Positions 53,129 through 63,678 are shown, counted from the first letter of the stretch. The stretch: 64,000 nt of DNA from Allohoeflea poritis (GCF_027889715.1 NZ_JAPJZH010000014.1:1-64000); one strand, 5' to 3'. Numbers and translations are program-made. The notes: generated by a model not told the origin, from the sequence alone.

Positions 53129-53286
53129 CCGATCGGATCGAAGGTGAGCTTTATTGCGGCGTTTCTGCAATTACGGCCTCGCGCCTTCCAAATTGGCCTG
53201 CCCGTATTTCCCGCTTTTGGCAGTTCAACAACATCGCGACTTGTCGCAAGGACATGCCTTGAGCGTTTTGTGCAAAGGGGCATGAT

Positions 53287-54009
53287 TTGAACCAGCGATC
53301 AAACGAACACGGACAACCGATCGGCGGCAGCGTACCGGGCTGGACGCCGCGGGCGCGCCCCGGCCGCGAGACGATGCAGGGCCGTTTCTGCCGCGTGGAG
53401 GCTTTGAGCGCCGAGACCCATGCCGAATCGCTGTTCAGGGCGTATCAACTTGATCCCGACGGCGTGCTTTGGACCTATGTGCCCATGGGCCCCTTCGACG
53501 CGCTCGGCGATTTTCGGAACTGGATCGATGCCGCCAGCCGTGACGAAAGCCAGCCCTATTTCGCCATCGTCGATCAGGCGACCGGCGAGGCGAGGGGAAT
53601 CGCCTGTTATCTTCGGCTTCAGCCCGAACATGGTGTCATCGAGGTGGGAGGCATCGTTTTCTCGCCACTCCTGCAGCGAAAGCCGGCGGCGACCGAGGCG
53701 ATGTTCCTGATGATGCGCCACGTCATGGGAGAGCTCGGCTATCGCCGTTACGAATGGAAATGCGATGCGCTCAACGCACCGTCGAGACGCGCGGCCGAGC
53801 GGCTTGGTTTCACCTATGACGGTCTCTTCGAACAGGCAATCGTCTACAAGGGCCGCAATCGCGACACGGCCTGGTTCTCGATCATCGACAAGGACTGGCC
53901 GGCATTGGAGCGCGCCTACACGGCCTGGCTTGATCCAGCCAATTTTGACGAGACGGGGAAACAGCGCCGCGAGTTGGGTTCGTTGATCGCCGAATTCCGC
54001 GAGCGGTAG
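53287..54009 (+). CDS. GNAT-family N-acetyltransferase (RimJ/RimL type)
   Basis: A 240-residue acetyltransferase with acetyl-CoA-site features GIVFSPLLQRKPAATEAMFL, YRRYEWKCDALNAPSRRAAE and RLGFTYDGLFEQAIVYKGRN, the RimL-like subfamily that acetylates protein N-termini or small amines. The frame opens at TTG 53287 preceded by AAAGGGG; no in-frame ATG lies before the domain, so the TTG start is likely. It is convergent with the LysR gene, 12 bases away. Confidence 0.88.
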   Translation: MNQRSNEHGQPIGGSVPGWTPRARPGRETMQGRFCRVEALSAETHAESLFRAYQLDPDGVLWTYVPMGPFDALGDFRNWIDAASRDESQPYFAIVDQATGEARGIACYLRLQPEHGVIEVGGIVFSPLLQRKPAATEAMFLMMRHVMGELGYRRYEWKCDALNAPSRRAAERLGFTYDGLFEQAIVYKGRNRDTAWFSIIDKDWPALERAYTAWLDPANFDETGKQRRELGSLIAEFRER

Positions 54010-54021
54010 GGGCGCGGTCCG

Positions 54022-54918
54022 CTACTTCTCCCAATAGGGGCGGGGGCCGAACAGCTCGGACATGTAGTCGACGAAGACGCGCACCTTGGTGGGCAGAAAG
54101 CGCCGGCTGGCATAGACGGCGTAGACCGCCACATTGCGTGAGCCGCCATAGGCGGGCAGCACGCGCACGAGGCGGCCCTCCTTCAGCTCCCGCGAGATGT
54201 CCCAGGTCGAACGCAGGGCAATGCCGAGACCGGCAATGACGCATTCGCGGATCACCTCGCTGGAATTTGTCATCAGCGGCCCCGTCGGCCTGTAGACCAG
54301 CGCGCCGTCCGGTCCCTCCAGCTTCCACGGTTCGTTGTTGTGCGGCGCCAGGCATGTGTGCCGGTCGAGATCCTCGATGCTTTCCGGCATGCCGTGCGCG
54401 GCAATGTAGCCCGGTGTCGCGCACAGGATGCGCCGCACCGGCGCGAGCCGCCGCGCCACCAGGCTGGAATCCGAAAGCTCGGCGATGCGGATCGCCACGT
54501 CGAACCCGTCGGCGACGATATCGACGAAGCGGTCCGTCAGAGCCAGATTGACCGAAAGGTCCGGATTGGCGCGCATGAAGGCCTTCAGATGCGGCGCGAT
54601 ATGCATGCGGCCGAATGAGGTCGGCGCCGAAACCTTGAGCACGCCGCGCGCCTGCTGCGATCGCCGGGACACGAAGGCTTCCGCTTCCTCAATGCCTGCA
54701 AGCACCGCGACGATGCGCTCGTAGTAGCCTTGCCCGGCTTCGGTCAGCGAGATCTGCCGCGTCGTGCGCTGGATCAGCCTCGTGCCGATCCGGTCCTCCA
54801 GCCGCCGCAGCCGTTTCGAGACCACGGCCGGTGAAAGTCCGAGTTCGCGGCCGGCTGCCGAAAGACTGCCGGCGGAAACGACTTGCGCAAAGATCTCCAG
54901 ATCGTCGAATTTGTTCAT
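54022..54918 (-). CDS. LysR-family regulator divergent from the glycolate oxidase operon
   Basis: A 298-residue LysR regulator starting MNKFDDLEIFAQVV at 54918. The helix-turn-helix region contains AGSLSAAGRELGLSPAVVSK then RLRRLEDRIGTRLI. The effector domain runs from RGVLKVSAPTSFGRMHIAPH and is of the CrgA/DmlR-like type. Its divergent position makes glcDEF a possible target. A TGGT-N11-ACCA dyad at about 55007-55025 in the shared promoter region is a candidate site for this or a GntR-type regulator. The huge minus-strand frame that continues to 56895 is antisense to glcD and not real. Confidence 0.9.
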   Translation of the reverse strand: MNKFDDLEIFAQVVSAGSLSAAGRELGLSPAVVSKRLRRLEDRIGTRLIQRTTRQISLTEAGQGYYERIVAVLAGIEEAEAFVSRRSQQARGVLKVSAPTSFGRMHIAPHLKAFMRANPDLSVNLALTDRFVDIVADGFDVAIRIAELSDSSLVARRLAPVRRILCATPGYIAAHGMPESIEDLDRHTCLAPHNNEPWKLEGPDGALVYRPTGPLMTNSSEVIRECVIAGLGIALRSTWDISRELKEGRLVRVLPAYGGSRNVAVYAVYASRRFLPTKVRVFVDYMSELFGPRPYWEK

Positions 54919-55053
54919 GATGTCGGTTTTCGCGTGGACGTTCGGGCGCCGATTTATGGACCCACTGGGCGATTTGCCGCAATCGAAAATGTCTCTTGCG
55001 CTTGACTGGTAAAAAAAATTGACCATTACTAATGCGGATACCGGGAGGATGCC

Positions 55054-56550
55054 ATGACAACCCCGAAAATGCCGGAACCCGTTGGCGACGTCCTGAAGCG
55101 TCGTGCCGAGATAGTCGCCGATCTCCGCGATATCGTTCCGGGTGAAGGCGTGGTCGATACGACCAACGAAATGCGTGCCTTCGAGACCGATGGCCTGACG
55201 GCCTATCGCCAGCTTCCGCTGGTGGTGGTCCTGCCGCAGACGGTCAGGGAAGTCTCGAAAGTGCTCAAATACTGCCACGGCAACGGGATCCGCGTGGTGC
55301 CGCGCGGCTCGGGAACGTCGCTCTCCGGCGGTGCGCTGCCGCTGGAGGACGCCGTGCTTCTCGTCATGTCGCGCTTCAACCGGGTGCTCGATATCGACTA
55401 CGGGAACCGCGTCGCCGTCGTCCAGCCGGGCGTCACCAATCTCGGCATCACCAATGCCGTCGCCGAACGCGGCTTTTACTATGCGCCCGACCCGTCCTCG
55501 CAGATCGCCTGTTCGATTGGCGGCAATGTCGCGGAGAACGCCGGCGGCGTGCATTGCCTGAAATACGGGCTGACCACCAACAATGTGCTCGGCATCGAGA
55601 TGGTGCTGATCGATGGCGAGGTGATCCGCCTCGGCGGACGCCATCTCGACAGCCCCGGCTACGATATCCTTGGCCTGATGACCGGATCGGAAGGCCTGCT
55701 CGGCGTCGTCACCGAAGTGACCGTGCGCATTCTGCAAAAACCGGAGACCGCGCGCGCCATGCTGGTCGGCTTTCCCTCCAGCGAGGCGGCGGGCCAGTGC
55801 GTCGCCGACATCATCGGCGCCGGCATCATCCCCGGCGGTATCGAGATGATGGACCGGCTTGCCATCAGGGCGGCGGAAGATTTCGTCCATGCCGGCTATC
55901 CGCTCGATGTCGAGGCGCTGCTGATCGTCGAGCTGGACGGCCCGGAGGCCGAGGTCGATCACCTGATCGGCGAGGTCGAGCGCATCGCAGGCAACAACGG
56001 TGCGACCATGTCGCGCGTTTCGCAAAGCGAAGAGGAGCGCCAGACCTTCTGGGCCGGGCGCAAGGCGGCGTTTCCGGCCGTCGGGCGCATCTCGCCGGAT
56101 TATTACTGCATGGACGGCACGATCCCGCGCAGGAAATTGCCGCAAGTGCTGTCCGGCATGCGGGAACTGTCCGAAAAACACGGGCTTACGGTCGCAAATG
56201 TCTTTCATGCCGGCGACGGCAACCTGCATCCGCTCATCCTCTACGATGCCAACAAGCCGGGCGAACTGGAACGTGCCGAGGAATTCGGCAACGACATTTT
56301 GCGCCTGTGTGTCGAGGTCGGCGGCGTGTTGACCGGCGAGCACGGCGTCGGCGTCGAAAAGCGCGACCTGATGCCGGCCATGTTCAACAAGCAGGATCTC
56401 GACCAGCAGATCCGGGTCAAGTGCGCGTTTGACAGCCAGCACCTGCTCAATCCCGGCAAGATGTTCCCCGAGCTGCACCGCTGCGCCGAGATGGGCCGCA
56501 TGCACATCTCGCGCGGGCAGATGCCGTTCCCGGACATTCCCCGTTTCTGA
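55054..56550 (+). CDS. glcD: Glycolate oxidase, FAD-linked subunit GlcD
   Basis: A 498-residue flavoprotein of the VAO/PCMH family. It oxidises glycolate (or D-lactate) to glyoxylate and passes electrons through GlcF to quinone. FAD-binding blocks are VVPRGSGTSLSGGALP and PDPSSQIACSIGGNVAENAG; the C-terminal domain has ANVFHAGDGNLHPLILYD and VGGVLTGEHGVGVEKRD. The ribosome binding site GGGAGG precedes the ATG. It is the first gene of glcD-glcE-orf-glcF, with its stop overlapping the glcE start by one base. Glyoxylate produced here meets the same metabolic branch as AceA. Confidence 0.96.
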   Translation: MTTPKMPEPVGDVLKRRAEIVADLRDIVPGEGVVDTTNEMRAFETDGLTAYRQLPLVVVLPQTVREVSKVLKYCHGNGIRVVPRGSGTSLSGGALPLEDAVLLVMSRFNRVLDIDYGNRVAVVQPGVTNLGITNAVAERGFYYAPDPSSQIACSIGGNVAENAGGVHCLKYGLTTNNVLGIEMVLIDGEVIRLGGRHLDSPGYDILGLMTGSEGLLGVVTEVTVRILQKPETARAMLVGFPSSEAAGQCVADIIGAGIIPGGIEMMDRLAIRAAEDFVHAGYPLDVEALLIVELDGPEAEVDHLIGEVERIAGNNGATMSRVSQSEEERQTFWAGRKAAFPAVGRISPDYYCMDGTIPRRKLPQVLSGMRELSEKHGLTVANVFHAGDGNLHPLILYDANKPGELERAEEFGNDILRLCVEVGGVLTGEHGVGVEKRDLMPAMFNKQDLDQQIRVKCAFDSQHLLNPGKMFPELHRCAEMGRMHISRGQMPFPDIPRF

Positions 56551-57788
56551 TGGCAGTGGCGATGACAAAGACAAGCCAGACATTCCGGCCCGACAATGAG
56601 GATCAGTTGCGCGACGCCGTTGCCTGGGCGGTCTCGGAGGAGACGTCCGTCGAAGTCCTCGGCCACGGATCCAAGCGCGCAATCGGCAACCCGTTCGAGG
56701 CGGCCAACCGGATCGATCTGTCCGGTCTTGCGGGTGTGACACTCTACGAGCCGGAAGAACTGGTGCTGACCGCGCGGGCCGGCACCGCGCTGGACGAGAT
56801 CGAGGCGCTGCTTGCCGAAAACGGTCAGGAACTGCAGTTCGAGCCCATGGACTACCGGCCGCTGCTTTCCGGTACGGATTGCGGACGCGGCACAATCGGG
56901 GCGGTGCTTGCCACCAATCTGTCCGGACCGCGCCGCCTGAAAGCGGGCGCGGCGCGCGATCATGTGCTCGGCATCCGGGCTGTCACCGGAAGGGGTGAGA
57001 TCATCAAATCGGGCGGCCGTGTGGTCAAGAACGTCACCGGCTATGATCTGTCGCGCGGCCTGTCCGGGTCGTGGGGCACGCTCGCAATCTTCTCCGAGGT
57101 GACCTTCAAGGTTCTGCCGCGGGCCGAAACCGAAACGACGCTCGTCGTCAGCGGGCTCAACGACGCCGATGCCGCTCACGTCATGGCCATGGCCATGGGT
57201 TCGAGCGCGGAAGTCGCTTCGGCGGCCCATTTGCCGGAAAGCGTGCGCGGGCGGTTCATCGATGGTTCGCTGCCGGCAGGGCCGGCAACCGTTTTGCGGC
57301 TGGAGGGTGTTGCACAGTCGGTCGACTATCGCGCCGGCAATCTCACGCGCATGTTCGAGGCGCACAGCCCGGTGAGCACGCTCGATGCGGATATGTCGCG
57401 GGCGCTGTGGCGCGAGATCCGCGACGTGAAACCGTTCTGTGACGGAACCGAGCGCGCCGTCTGGCGCGTCTCCGTTGCGCCCGGCGCCGGACACCAGCTT
57501 GTCGCGGGCTTGCGCCTGCGTGCCGGTGTCGATGCCTATTACGACTGGCAGGGCGGATTGTTGTGGCTGCGCATGGAAGCCGATCCGGAGGTCGATCTTG
57601 TCCGCAAGGGCATCAGGGCGCTTGGCGGCGGTCACGCCACCCTGGTGCGCGCCAGCGACGCCATGCGCCGCGAAATTCCGGTCTTCGAGCCGGCTGACCC
57701 GGCGCTCGCGGCGCTGAGCCGCCGCCTCAAGGAGCAGTTCGATCCACAGTTCATCTTCAACCCCGGTCGCCTCGCCGCGGACCTGTGA
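56550..57788 (+). CDS. glcE: Glycolate oxidase subunit GlcE
   Basis: A 412-residue GlcD-like FAD-binding subunit. Key parts are SVEVLGHGSKRAIG, TLYEPEELVLTARAGTALDE, DCGRGTIGAVLATNLSGPRR and VVKNVTGYDLSRGLSGSWGT. It is part of the three-subunit glycolate oxidase and, as usual, shorter than GlcD because it lacks part of the cap region. It ends FDPQFIFNPGRLAADL. The start overlaps the last base of glcD. Confidence 0.94.
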   Translation: MAVAMTKTSQTFRPDNEDQLRDAVAWAVSEETSVEVLGHGSKRAIGNPFEAANRIDLSGLAGVTLYEPEELVLTARAGTALDEIEALLAENGQELQFEPMDYRPLLSGTDCGRGTIGAVLATNLSGPRRLKAGAARDHVLGIRAVTGRGEIIKSGGRVVKNVTGYDLSRGLSGSWGTLAIFSEVTFKVLPRAETETTLVVSGLNDADAAHVMAMAMGSSAEVASAAHLPESVRGRFIDGSLPAGPATVLRLEGVAQSVDYRAGNLTRMFEAHSPVSTLDADMSRALWREIRDVKPFCDGTERAVWRVSVAPGAGHQLVAGLRLRAGVDAYYDWQGGLLWLRMEADPEVDLVRKGIRALGGGHATLVRASDAMRREIPVFEPADPALAALSRRLKEQFDPQFIFNPGRLAADL

Positions 57789-57828
57789 TAGGGTGCTTTC
57801 GCAACGCACAACCGCAGGAGGTTTATCC

Positions 57829-58209
57829 ATGAGCGACCAACAGCCGAACGATCTGCAAACCGAGGCGCAGAGCTGGATCGAGCCGGGCCAGAAGAACGTG
57901 CAGCTTGTCTATATCCTCTATCTTGTCAGCCTGATCACGGCCTTCCTGCCGCTCGTCGTCGGCATGGTGATGGCCTATATGAATCGCGGCAATTCGGAAG
58001 ACTGGATCGACAGTCACTACACCTATGCGATCCGCACATTCTGGATGGGCCTGCTCTATTCGTTCATCTGTTTCGTGACCGCTTTTGTCTTCATCGGTTT
58101 CCTGCTGGCGCTCGCCGTGCTCGTCTGGTTCGTGATCCGCTGCCTCAAGGGCCTGCAGGCTGCCGGCCGCAAGGAACCGGTCCGGAACGTGGAATCCTGG
58201 TTCATCTGA
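57829..58209 (+). CDS. Small membrane protein (DUF4870-like) within the glc operon
   Basis: A 126-residue protein with three to four hydrophobic segments (VQLVYILYLVSLITAFLPLV, TFWMGLLYSFICFVTAFVFI, LALAVLVWFVIRCLKGL). The conserved-looking IDSHYTYAIRTFW is typical of DUF4870-like proteins. The ATG at 57829 has GCAGGAGG upstream; the frame can extend to 57793. It sits between glcE and glcF, all in one direction with small gaps. It may anchor or assist the oxidase, but no function is known. Confidence 0.82.
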   Translation: MSDQQPNDLQTEAQSWIEPGQKNVQLVYILYLVSLITAFLPLVVGMVMAYMNRGNSEDWIDSHYTYAIRTFWMGLLYSFICFVTAFVFIGFLLALAVLVWFVIRCLKGLQAAGRKEPVRNVESWFI

Positions 58210-58231
58210 TCAAACACAAGGGACGCATTGC

Positions 58232-59536
58232 ATGCAGACGAATTTCTCGGCCGAACAGCTTGCCGACAGCGGCGTTGCGGAAGCCGAAAAGATTTTGCGC
58301 AAATGCGTCCATTGCGGTTTCTGCACCGCGACCTGCCCGACCTATGTGACGCTCGGCAACGAGCTCGACAGCCCGCGCGGCCGCATCTACCTCATCAAGG
58401 ACATGCTGGAAAACGACCGCCCGGCGGATGCCGAGACCGTCAAGCACATCGACCGTTGCCTGTCATGCCTTGCCTGCATGACGACATGTCCATCCGGCGT
58501 GCACTACATGCACCTTGTCGATCACGCCCGCGCCCATATCGAAAAGACCTACAAGCGGCCGTTCTTCAACCGGCTGAACCGCTGGCTTCTGGCGCTGGTT
58601 CTGCCCTATCCGGCGCGGTTTCGGGCGTCGGTCACTCTGGCGCGTCTGGTGCGCCCGCTGGCGCCGGTCTTCAAGGTGCTGCCCGGTTTGAAGCCAATGG
58701 GCGCCATGCTCGAACTCGCGCCGAAAAAGCTCGCGCCGTCATCCGCTCGGACCGCCTTTGGCAGCCATCCGCCGGACGGTGAGAGGAAAGGGCGCGTGGC
58801 CATTCTCGGCGGTTGCGCGCAGCCGGTGCTGGAGCCGCAAACCAACGCGGCGGCGACCAGGCTTCTCAACCGGCTCGGCATCGAGGTGGTTGCACCGGCG
58901 GGCGAGGGCTGTTGCGGCTCGCTCGTCCACCATATGGGCCGCGAGGGGCAGGCGCTGGACGCCGCACGCCGCAATGTCGATATATGGACGCGGGAGATCG
59001 ACAATGGCGGTCTCGACGCCATCATCATCACTGCTTCCGGCTGCGGTACGACCATCAAGGATTACGGCTACATGCTGCGCGATGATCCAGCCTACGCGCA
59101 AAAGGCGGCAAAGGTGTCGGAACTCGCCAGGGACATAACCGAATATCTCGCGATGCTGGAGCTTCCCGAGCCGGTGCGGAAGCCGGCCCTCAAGGTCGCC
59201 TATCATTCGGCTTGTTCCATGCAGCACGGCCAGAAGATCACGCGCCAGCCGAAGGACCTGTTGCGCGGGGCCGGGTTCGAAGTATTGGAGCCGGCCGAGG
59301 GACACCTGTGCTGCGGTTCGGCCGGCACCTACAACATCATGCAGTCCGACATCGCAACGCAGCTGCGCGACCGCAAGGTGCGCAATATCGAGGCGACTGG
59401 CGCCGAGCTGGTGGCGACAGGCAATGTCGGTTGCATTACCCAGATAAGCCAGGGCAGCCGTCTGCCCGTGGTCCACACGGTCAAGTTGCTCGACTGGGCC
59501 CATGGCGGCCCGAAGCCGGAAGAGCTAAGCGGCTGA
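58232..59536 (+). CDS. glcF: Glycolate oxidase iron-sulfur subunit GlcF
   Basis: A 434-residue subunit with two [4Fe-4S] ferredoxin motifs ([14 protein letters not shown] and [14 protein letters not shown]). Two CCG-type cysteine-rich domains follow: [10 protein letters not shown] with [13 protein letters not shown], and [10 protein letters not shown] with [13 protein letters not shown]. It carries electrons from GlcD/GlcE flavin to the quinone pool at the membrane. Last gene of the glc operon; its 3' end overlaps the convergent hisG stop by 12 bases. Confidence 0.95.
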   Translation: MQTNFSAEQLADSGVAEAEKILRKCVHCGFCTATCPTYVTLGNELDSPRGRIYLIKDMLENDRPADAETVKHIDRCLSCLACMTTCPSGVHYMHLVDHARAHIEKTYKRPFFNRLNRWLLALVLPYPARFRASVTLARLVRPLAPVFKVLPGLKPMGAMLELAPKKLAPSSARTAFGSHPPDGERKGRVAILGGCAQPVLEPQTNAAATRLLNRLGIEVVAPAGEGCCGSLVHHMGREGQALDAARRNVDIWTREIDNGGLDAIIITASGCGTTIKDYGYMLRDDPAYAQKAAKVSELARDITEYLAMLELPEPVRKPALKVAYHSACSMQHGQKITRQPKDLLRGAGFEVLEPAEGHLCCGSAGTYNIMQSDIATQLRDRKVRNIEATGAELVATGNVGCITQISQGSRLPVVHTVKLLDWAHGGPKPEELSG

Positions 59537-60232
59537 CAAACCGCGCACCCGGTCGGCGATTTTTGCCATTATCGCTTCATCCGCCGCGCTGCGGCGATCG
59601 GACTTCGCCCGCACCAGGCAGGCTTCCGATTTCAGGATCACGCCGTCCGACAGGATTTTCAGATGATTGGCCTTCAGGGTCGAACCGGTCGAGGTGATGT
59701 CGACGATGATGTCGGCCTGGCCGGAGGCCGGAGCGCCCTCGGTCGCGCCGAGGCTTTCGACGATCCGGTAAACCTGGATACCGTGCTGGGCCGAAAAGAA
59801 CTGCTGCGTCAGGCGCCAGTATTTGGTGGCGATCCTCAGGCGCCTTCCGTGACGGGACCGGAAATGCGAGGCGACATCGCCGAGATCGGCCATGGTGTCG
59901 ACATCGAGCCAGACTTCGGGAACGGCGACAACGACGTCGGCATTGCCGAATCCGAGGCGCGCGCAGATCTCCACCTTCTCGTCTGCGGCGCTCAAGTCCT
60001 CACGCACCAGGTCCTCGCCGGTTATGCCGAGGTCGACGCCGCCATTGCCGAGTTCGCGGGCGATTTCCGATGCCGAAAGATAGGCCACCTCCACATCGGG
60101 CATGTCGGCGATGATGCCCCGATAGGAGCGGTCGTTTCCGACCGGCGCGATGGTGAGCCCGGCGCGCGCGAACACGTCGGTGGCGTCGTCCTTCATGCGG
60201 CCCTTCGAGGGAACGGCGATGGTCACGCTCAT
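59525..60232 (-). CDS. hisG: ATP phosphoribosyltransferase, short-form catalytic subunit HisG
   Basis: A 235-residue short-form HisG, which lacks the C-terminal allosteric domain and needs HisZ. It condenses ATP with PRPP, the first step of histidine synthesis. Features are [48 protein letters not shown] and [20 protein letters not shown], the PRPP loop. The start [12 protein letters not shown] at 60232 overlaps the hisZ stop by 4 bases, so the pair is translationally coupled. Confidence 0.95.
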   Translation of the reverse strand: MSVTIAVPSKGRMKDDATDVFARAGLTIAPVGNDRSYRGIIADMPDVEVAYLSASEIARELGNGGVDLGITGEDLVREDLSAADEKVEICARLGFGNADVVVAVPEVWLDVDTMADLGDVASHFRSRHGRRLRIATKYWRLTQQFFSAQHGIQVYRIVESLGATEGAPASGQADIIVDITSTGSTLKANHLKILSDGVILKSEACLVRAKSDRRSAADEAIMAKIADRVRGLSAA

Positions 60233-61362
60233 TGTGCCGCATCTCCTTCTGACCGGGCGCGCACCAGCGCGATCCGGTCGAGCCACAGCGAAAAGCCGAC
60301 GGCGGGAATGGCGGTCTTGGCGCCGAGCAGCGTCAGCAGCCGGTCGAAACGACCGCCGCCGGCAAGAACCGCGCCTTGCGCCGATATCTCGAAAACAAGG
60401 CCGGTATAGTAGTCGAGCGGCCGGCCGAAGGCGGCCCGGTAACGCGCCGAGCCCGTATCGAAGCCGGTGCCGTCGAGGGCGGCCACGCGTTCGCCAAATC
60501 CGTCAAGCGCCGCGCCGATGTCGAGGCCCGCTATGCGCGCAAAGGCGGCGAGCGCGTCCGGCGCATCGGCGAGCGGCGCGTTCAGCGCCAGGAAGGTTTT
60601 CAGCACGTCCAGCGCCTTGGCGTCGAGATGGGCGCTGGAAAAGCGCGCCTTCTGGATCAGCCGGTCGGCGATCTCCGCCGGTGTCCGGCTGGCATTTGAG
60701 AGATAGCCCGTCGCATCCATGCGTCTGTCGATCAGGCTCGCGAGGCCCGTTTCGTCACCTGCGTTCAACAGGGCGGCGGCTTCGTTGTCCAGCCCCGGCA
60801 CGTCGCCGGGCGGTTGCGACAGACCGGCCAGCAGCGCATCGAGCTGATCCTGATCGCCGAAGGCGCGGATCAGCCGCGTCTGCCAGCCATCCGGCAGACC
60901 GAGCGCCGCGACAACGGCTTCGAACACCGCCTGATCGCCGAGCGTCGTTTGAAGCTCTGCATCCGGCAAAAGCATCGACAGCGTATCGCCCGCATCCCTG
61001 ATGGCCGCGGCATCGGCGGCGGCGATATCGGCATTGCCGAGATCTTCGATCCCGGCCTGGAAAAACTCGTTTCCGCCGTCGCGGCGCTGGCGAAACACCT
61101 GGCCCAGATAGGCGTAGCGCTGCGGCGTTCCCGATGCCAGTTCGATATGGCGCAGGCATACCGGAATGGTGAATTCCGGCCGCAGGCAAAGGCTCTGCCC
61201 GGTCTCGCTCTCGGTCAGGAAAATACGCCGCCTGAGATCCTCACCCGCCATGTCGAGAAACGGATCGGCCGGCTGGATCACCGGAATATCGACCGTCTGG
61301 GTGCTGCGCCCGGCAAACAGCGACAGGATGTCGTCCGCAAAGACGGGCAGCTTCAGTGTCAT
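60229..61362 (-). CDS. hisZ: ATP phosphoribosyltransferase regulatory subunit HisZ
   Basis: A 377-residue HisRS paralogue that has no tRNA-charging role and activates short HisG in a hetero-octamer. It keeps class II synthetase-like blocks ([40 protein letters not shown]) but not a full anticodon-binding domain. It overlaps both hisS upstream (61359-61362) and hisG downstream (60229-60232) by 4 bases, giving a compact hisS-hisZ-hisG operon. Confidence 0.95.
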   Translation of the reverse strand: MTLKLPVFADDILSLFAGRSTQTVDIPVIQPADPFLDMAGEDLRRRIFLTESETGQSLCLRPEFTIPVCLRHIELASGTPQRYAYLGQVFRQRRDGGNEFFQAGIEDLGNADIAAADAAAIRDAGDTLSMLLPDAELQTTLGDQAVFEAVVAALGLPDGWQTRLIRAFGDQDQLDALLAGLSQPPGDVPGLDNEAAALLNAGDETGLASLIDRRMDATGYLSNASRTPAEIADRLIQKARFSSAHLDAKALDVLKTFLALNAPLADAPDALAAFARIAGLDIGAALDGFGERVAALDGTGFDTGSARYRAAFGRPLDYYTGLVFEISAQGAVLAGGGRFDRLLTLLGAKTAIPAVGFSLWLDRIALVRARSEGDAAQ

Positions 61363-62882
61363 TGGCCCTGCTCGCGGTCCTGTGCTTGTGCGGCGAGGAT
61401 TTTCTCCACCTCCGCGACGAGGTCGGCTTCCGGCACGGAGACCTGCGCCGGCCGCGCGGCGCGCCAGGCGGCATTGTCCTCGATCTCGCCGGAGAGCCGC
61501 TTGCCCTCGATCAGATCCTTGATCTGGACAGTGCCGTCCGCGCGCTCCTGCGAACCCTGGATGATCGCAATCGGGCTGCCGCGCCGGTCGGCATATTGCA
61601 GCTGCTTGCCGAAATTCTTCGGATTGCCCTGGAACATCTCAGTGCGAATACCGGCGGCGCGGAGCTGGCCCACAAACCGCTGATAGTGGCCCATGCTGTC
61701 CATGTCGCGGTCCATGACACACACGACCACGGGGGGCTGTGCCGGATCGTCGCCGAGCTTGCCGAGATTCTTCAGCGCCGTCATCAGGCGCGACACGCCG
61801 ATCGAAAAACCGGTTGCCGGCACGGGCTGCCCCATAAAGCGCGAGACCAGCCCGTCATAGCGACCGCCGCCAGCCACGGAACCGAACTGCACGGTCTGGC
61901 CCTTCTCATTGGTGACGTCGAACAGGAGCTCGGCCTCATAGACGGGACCGGTGTAATATTCGAGGCCCCGCACGACCGAAGGATCGATCTTCACGCGTCC
62001 ATCATCGTAGCCGGCGGCAGCGACCAGGCTGGCGATCTGCCCGAGTTCGGCAATACCCTCGGCGCCGCGTGCGCTGTCTTCGCCGACAACGCGCTCCAGA
62101 TTGGATATCGTCTGCGCGCCATCGGCGCCGGCAGCCTCGACGAAAGCGATCACGCGCGCGATGGCCGGTTCGTCCAGACCCGCGCCCTTCGTAAAGTCGC
62201 CGCTTTCATCCTTGCGGCCTTCGCCGAGCAGCAGCCGCACGCCTTGCGGGCCGAACTTGTCCAGCTTGTCGATGGCGCGCAGCACCGTCAGGCGCGTTTC
62301 GGCGTGGTCGTCGCCGCCGATGCCGATCGCCTCCATGACGCCGTCGAGGACCTTGCGGTTGTTGACCCGGATGACGTAGTCGCCGCGGTCGATGCCGAGC
62401 GTCCCCATCGTGTCGGCCATCATCATGCACATCTCGGCATCGGCCTGAACGCCCGCCGCGCCGGCCGTGTCGGCATCGAACTGCATGAACTGGCGGAACC
62501 GGCCCGGGCCCGGCTTCTCGTTGCGGAACACCCAGCCGGCGCGGTAGGTGCGGTAGGGCAGCTGGATATCGTTGAAATTCTCGGCAATGTGGCGCGCCAG
62601 CGGCGCGGTAAGATCGTAGCGCAGGCTCATCCACTGATCGTCATCATCGGTCAGCGAGAACACGCCCTCATTGGGGCGGTCGCTGTCCGGCAGGAACTTG
62701 CCCAGCGCGTCGGTATATTCGAATAGCGGCGTTTCCACCGGATCGAAGCCGTAAAGCTCGAAGACCTTTCGGATACTGCCGATCATCGCCTCGGTGGCGC
62801 GGATATCGGCAGCCGAACGGTCGATGAAGCCGCGCGGCAGGCGCGCTTTCAGCTTTTGCGGTTTTTTCTTCTTTTCGCCCAT
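61359..62882 (-). CDS. hisS: Histidyl-tRNA synthetase
   Basis: A 507-residue class II synthetase that charges tRNA-His. Motif 2 region is [20 protein letters not shown]; histidine-site parts are [20 protein letters not shown] and [16 protein letters not shown]. The start [19 protein letters not shown] is lysine-rich. Alphaproteobacterial HisRS differs from others because its tRNA-His lacks G-1 and has A73; the matching tRNA gene is at 24939-25015. First gene of the his operon. Confidence 0.96.
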   Translation of the reverse strand: MGEKKKKPQKLKARLPRGFIDRSAADIRATEAMIGSIRKVFELYGFDPVETPLFEYTDALGKFLPDSDRPNEGVFSLTDDDDQWMSLRYDLTAPLARHIAENFNDIQLPYRTYRAGWVFRNEKPGPGRFRQFMQFDADTAGAAGVQADAEMCMMMADTMGTLGIDRGDYVIRVNNRKVLDGVMEAIGIGGDDHAETRLTVLRAIDKLDKFGPQGVRLLLGEGRKDESGDFTKGAGLDEPAIARVIAFVEAAGADGAQTISNLERVVGEDSARGAEGIAELGQIASLVAAAGYDDGRVKIDPSVVRGLEYYTGPVYEAELLFDVTNEKGQTVQFGSVAGGGRYDGLVSRFMGQPVPATGFSIGVSRLMTALKNLGKLGDDPAQPPVVVCVMDRDMDSMGHYQRFVGQLRAAGIRTEMFQGNPKNFGKQLQYADRRGSPIAIIQGSQERADGTVQIKDLIEGKRLSGEIEDNAAWRAARPAQVSVPEADLVAEVEKILAAQAQDREQGQ

Positions 62883-62983
62883 GTCGAAGGGTCCGGCGGT
62901 AATGTGCTTTTTCTGCTCGGTGAAGCGTTTGCATCAAGCGCGGCTTTCCTAGCCGATTGCATGCACCGCAGCAAGTTTGATTG

Positions 62984-63634
62984 TCACTGGGCTTGAGCCT
63001 TCGGTTGCGGGCGTTTGAAGGCGCGCCGCGCCGCCTCGACCTCCTCGCGCACATGGCAGCCCTCGATGTGGTCATTGACGAGGCCCATCGCCTGCATGAA
63101 GGCGTAAACCGTCGTCGGCCCGACGAAGCTCCAGCCGCGCTTCTTCAGATCGTTGGAGAGCGCGGTGGACGTCGCCGTCTTGCCCAGTGTCATCAGCGTC
63201 GCGTGGTCGAGCCGGGCAGGGCGGTCTTCCGGCCCCGGCTCATAGGACCAGAAATAGGCGGCGAGCGATCCGAATTCATCGCGCAGCTCCAATGCCCGCT
63301 TGGCGTTGTTGATGGTCGAGACAATCTTGCCGCGGTGGCGGATGATACCGGCGTCGCCGACCAGCCGATCGATGTCGGCCTCGTTGAAACGGGCCACCTG
63401 TTCGAAGTCGAAACCGGCGAAGGCGGCGCGGAAATTCTCGCGCTTGCGCAGGATCGTCAGCCATGAAAGGCCCGACTGGAAGCCTTCAAGGCAGATCTTC
63501 TCGAACAGCCTCTTGTCGTCATCGACGGGCCATCCCCACTCATTGTCGTGATAGTGCAGATAGTCGTCCTTGTTGCCGTACCAGAAACAGCGAAGCTTGC
63601 CGTCCTCGCCTTCGATCAATCCGGAATTTGCCAT
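62984..63634 (-). CDS. tag: DNA-3-methyladenine glycosylase I
   Basis: A 216-residue TagA-type glycosylase that removes 3-methyladenine from alkylated DNA. Conserved regions are LRCFWYGNKDDYLHYHDNEW, EGFQSGLSWLTILRKRENFR and AGFDFEQVARFNEADIDRLV, then the C-terminal WSFVGPTTVYAFMQAMGLVN. The zinc-binding-type Cys and His residues near each end are present (LRCFW; EGCHV). It lies just upstream of hisS on the same strand with a 101-base gap. A CtrA-type box is 45 bases upstream of its start. Confidence 0.94.
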   Translation of the reverse strand: MANSGLIEGEDGKLRCFWYGNKDDYLHYHDNEWGWPVDDDKRLFEKICLEGFQSGLSWLTILRKRENFRAAFAGFDFEQVARFNEADIDRLVGDAGIIRHRGKIVSTINNAKRALELRDEFGSLAAYFWSYEPGPEDRPARLDHATLMTLGKTATSTALSNDLKKRGWSFVGPTTVYAFMQAMGLVNDHIEGCHVREEVEAARRAFKRPQPKAQAQ

Positions 63635-63678
63635 GGCATTTCCTCAAAATTCGGTCGTTAACGCTTCATCCATTTCCT

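Noticed and set aside
54022-56895. 957-residue minus-strand reading frame
   Set aside because: Only the last 298 residues are a LysR regulator; the rest is antisense to glcD and has no family character.
56241-57830. 529-residue minus-strand frame
   Set aside because: Antisense shadow of glcD/glcE, which are intact.
61356-62726. 456-residue plus-strand frame
   Set aside because: Antisense shadow of hisS.
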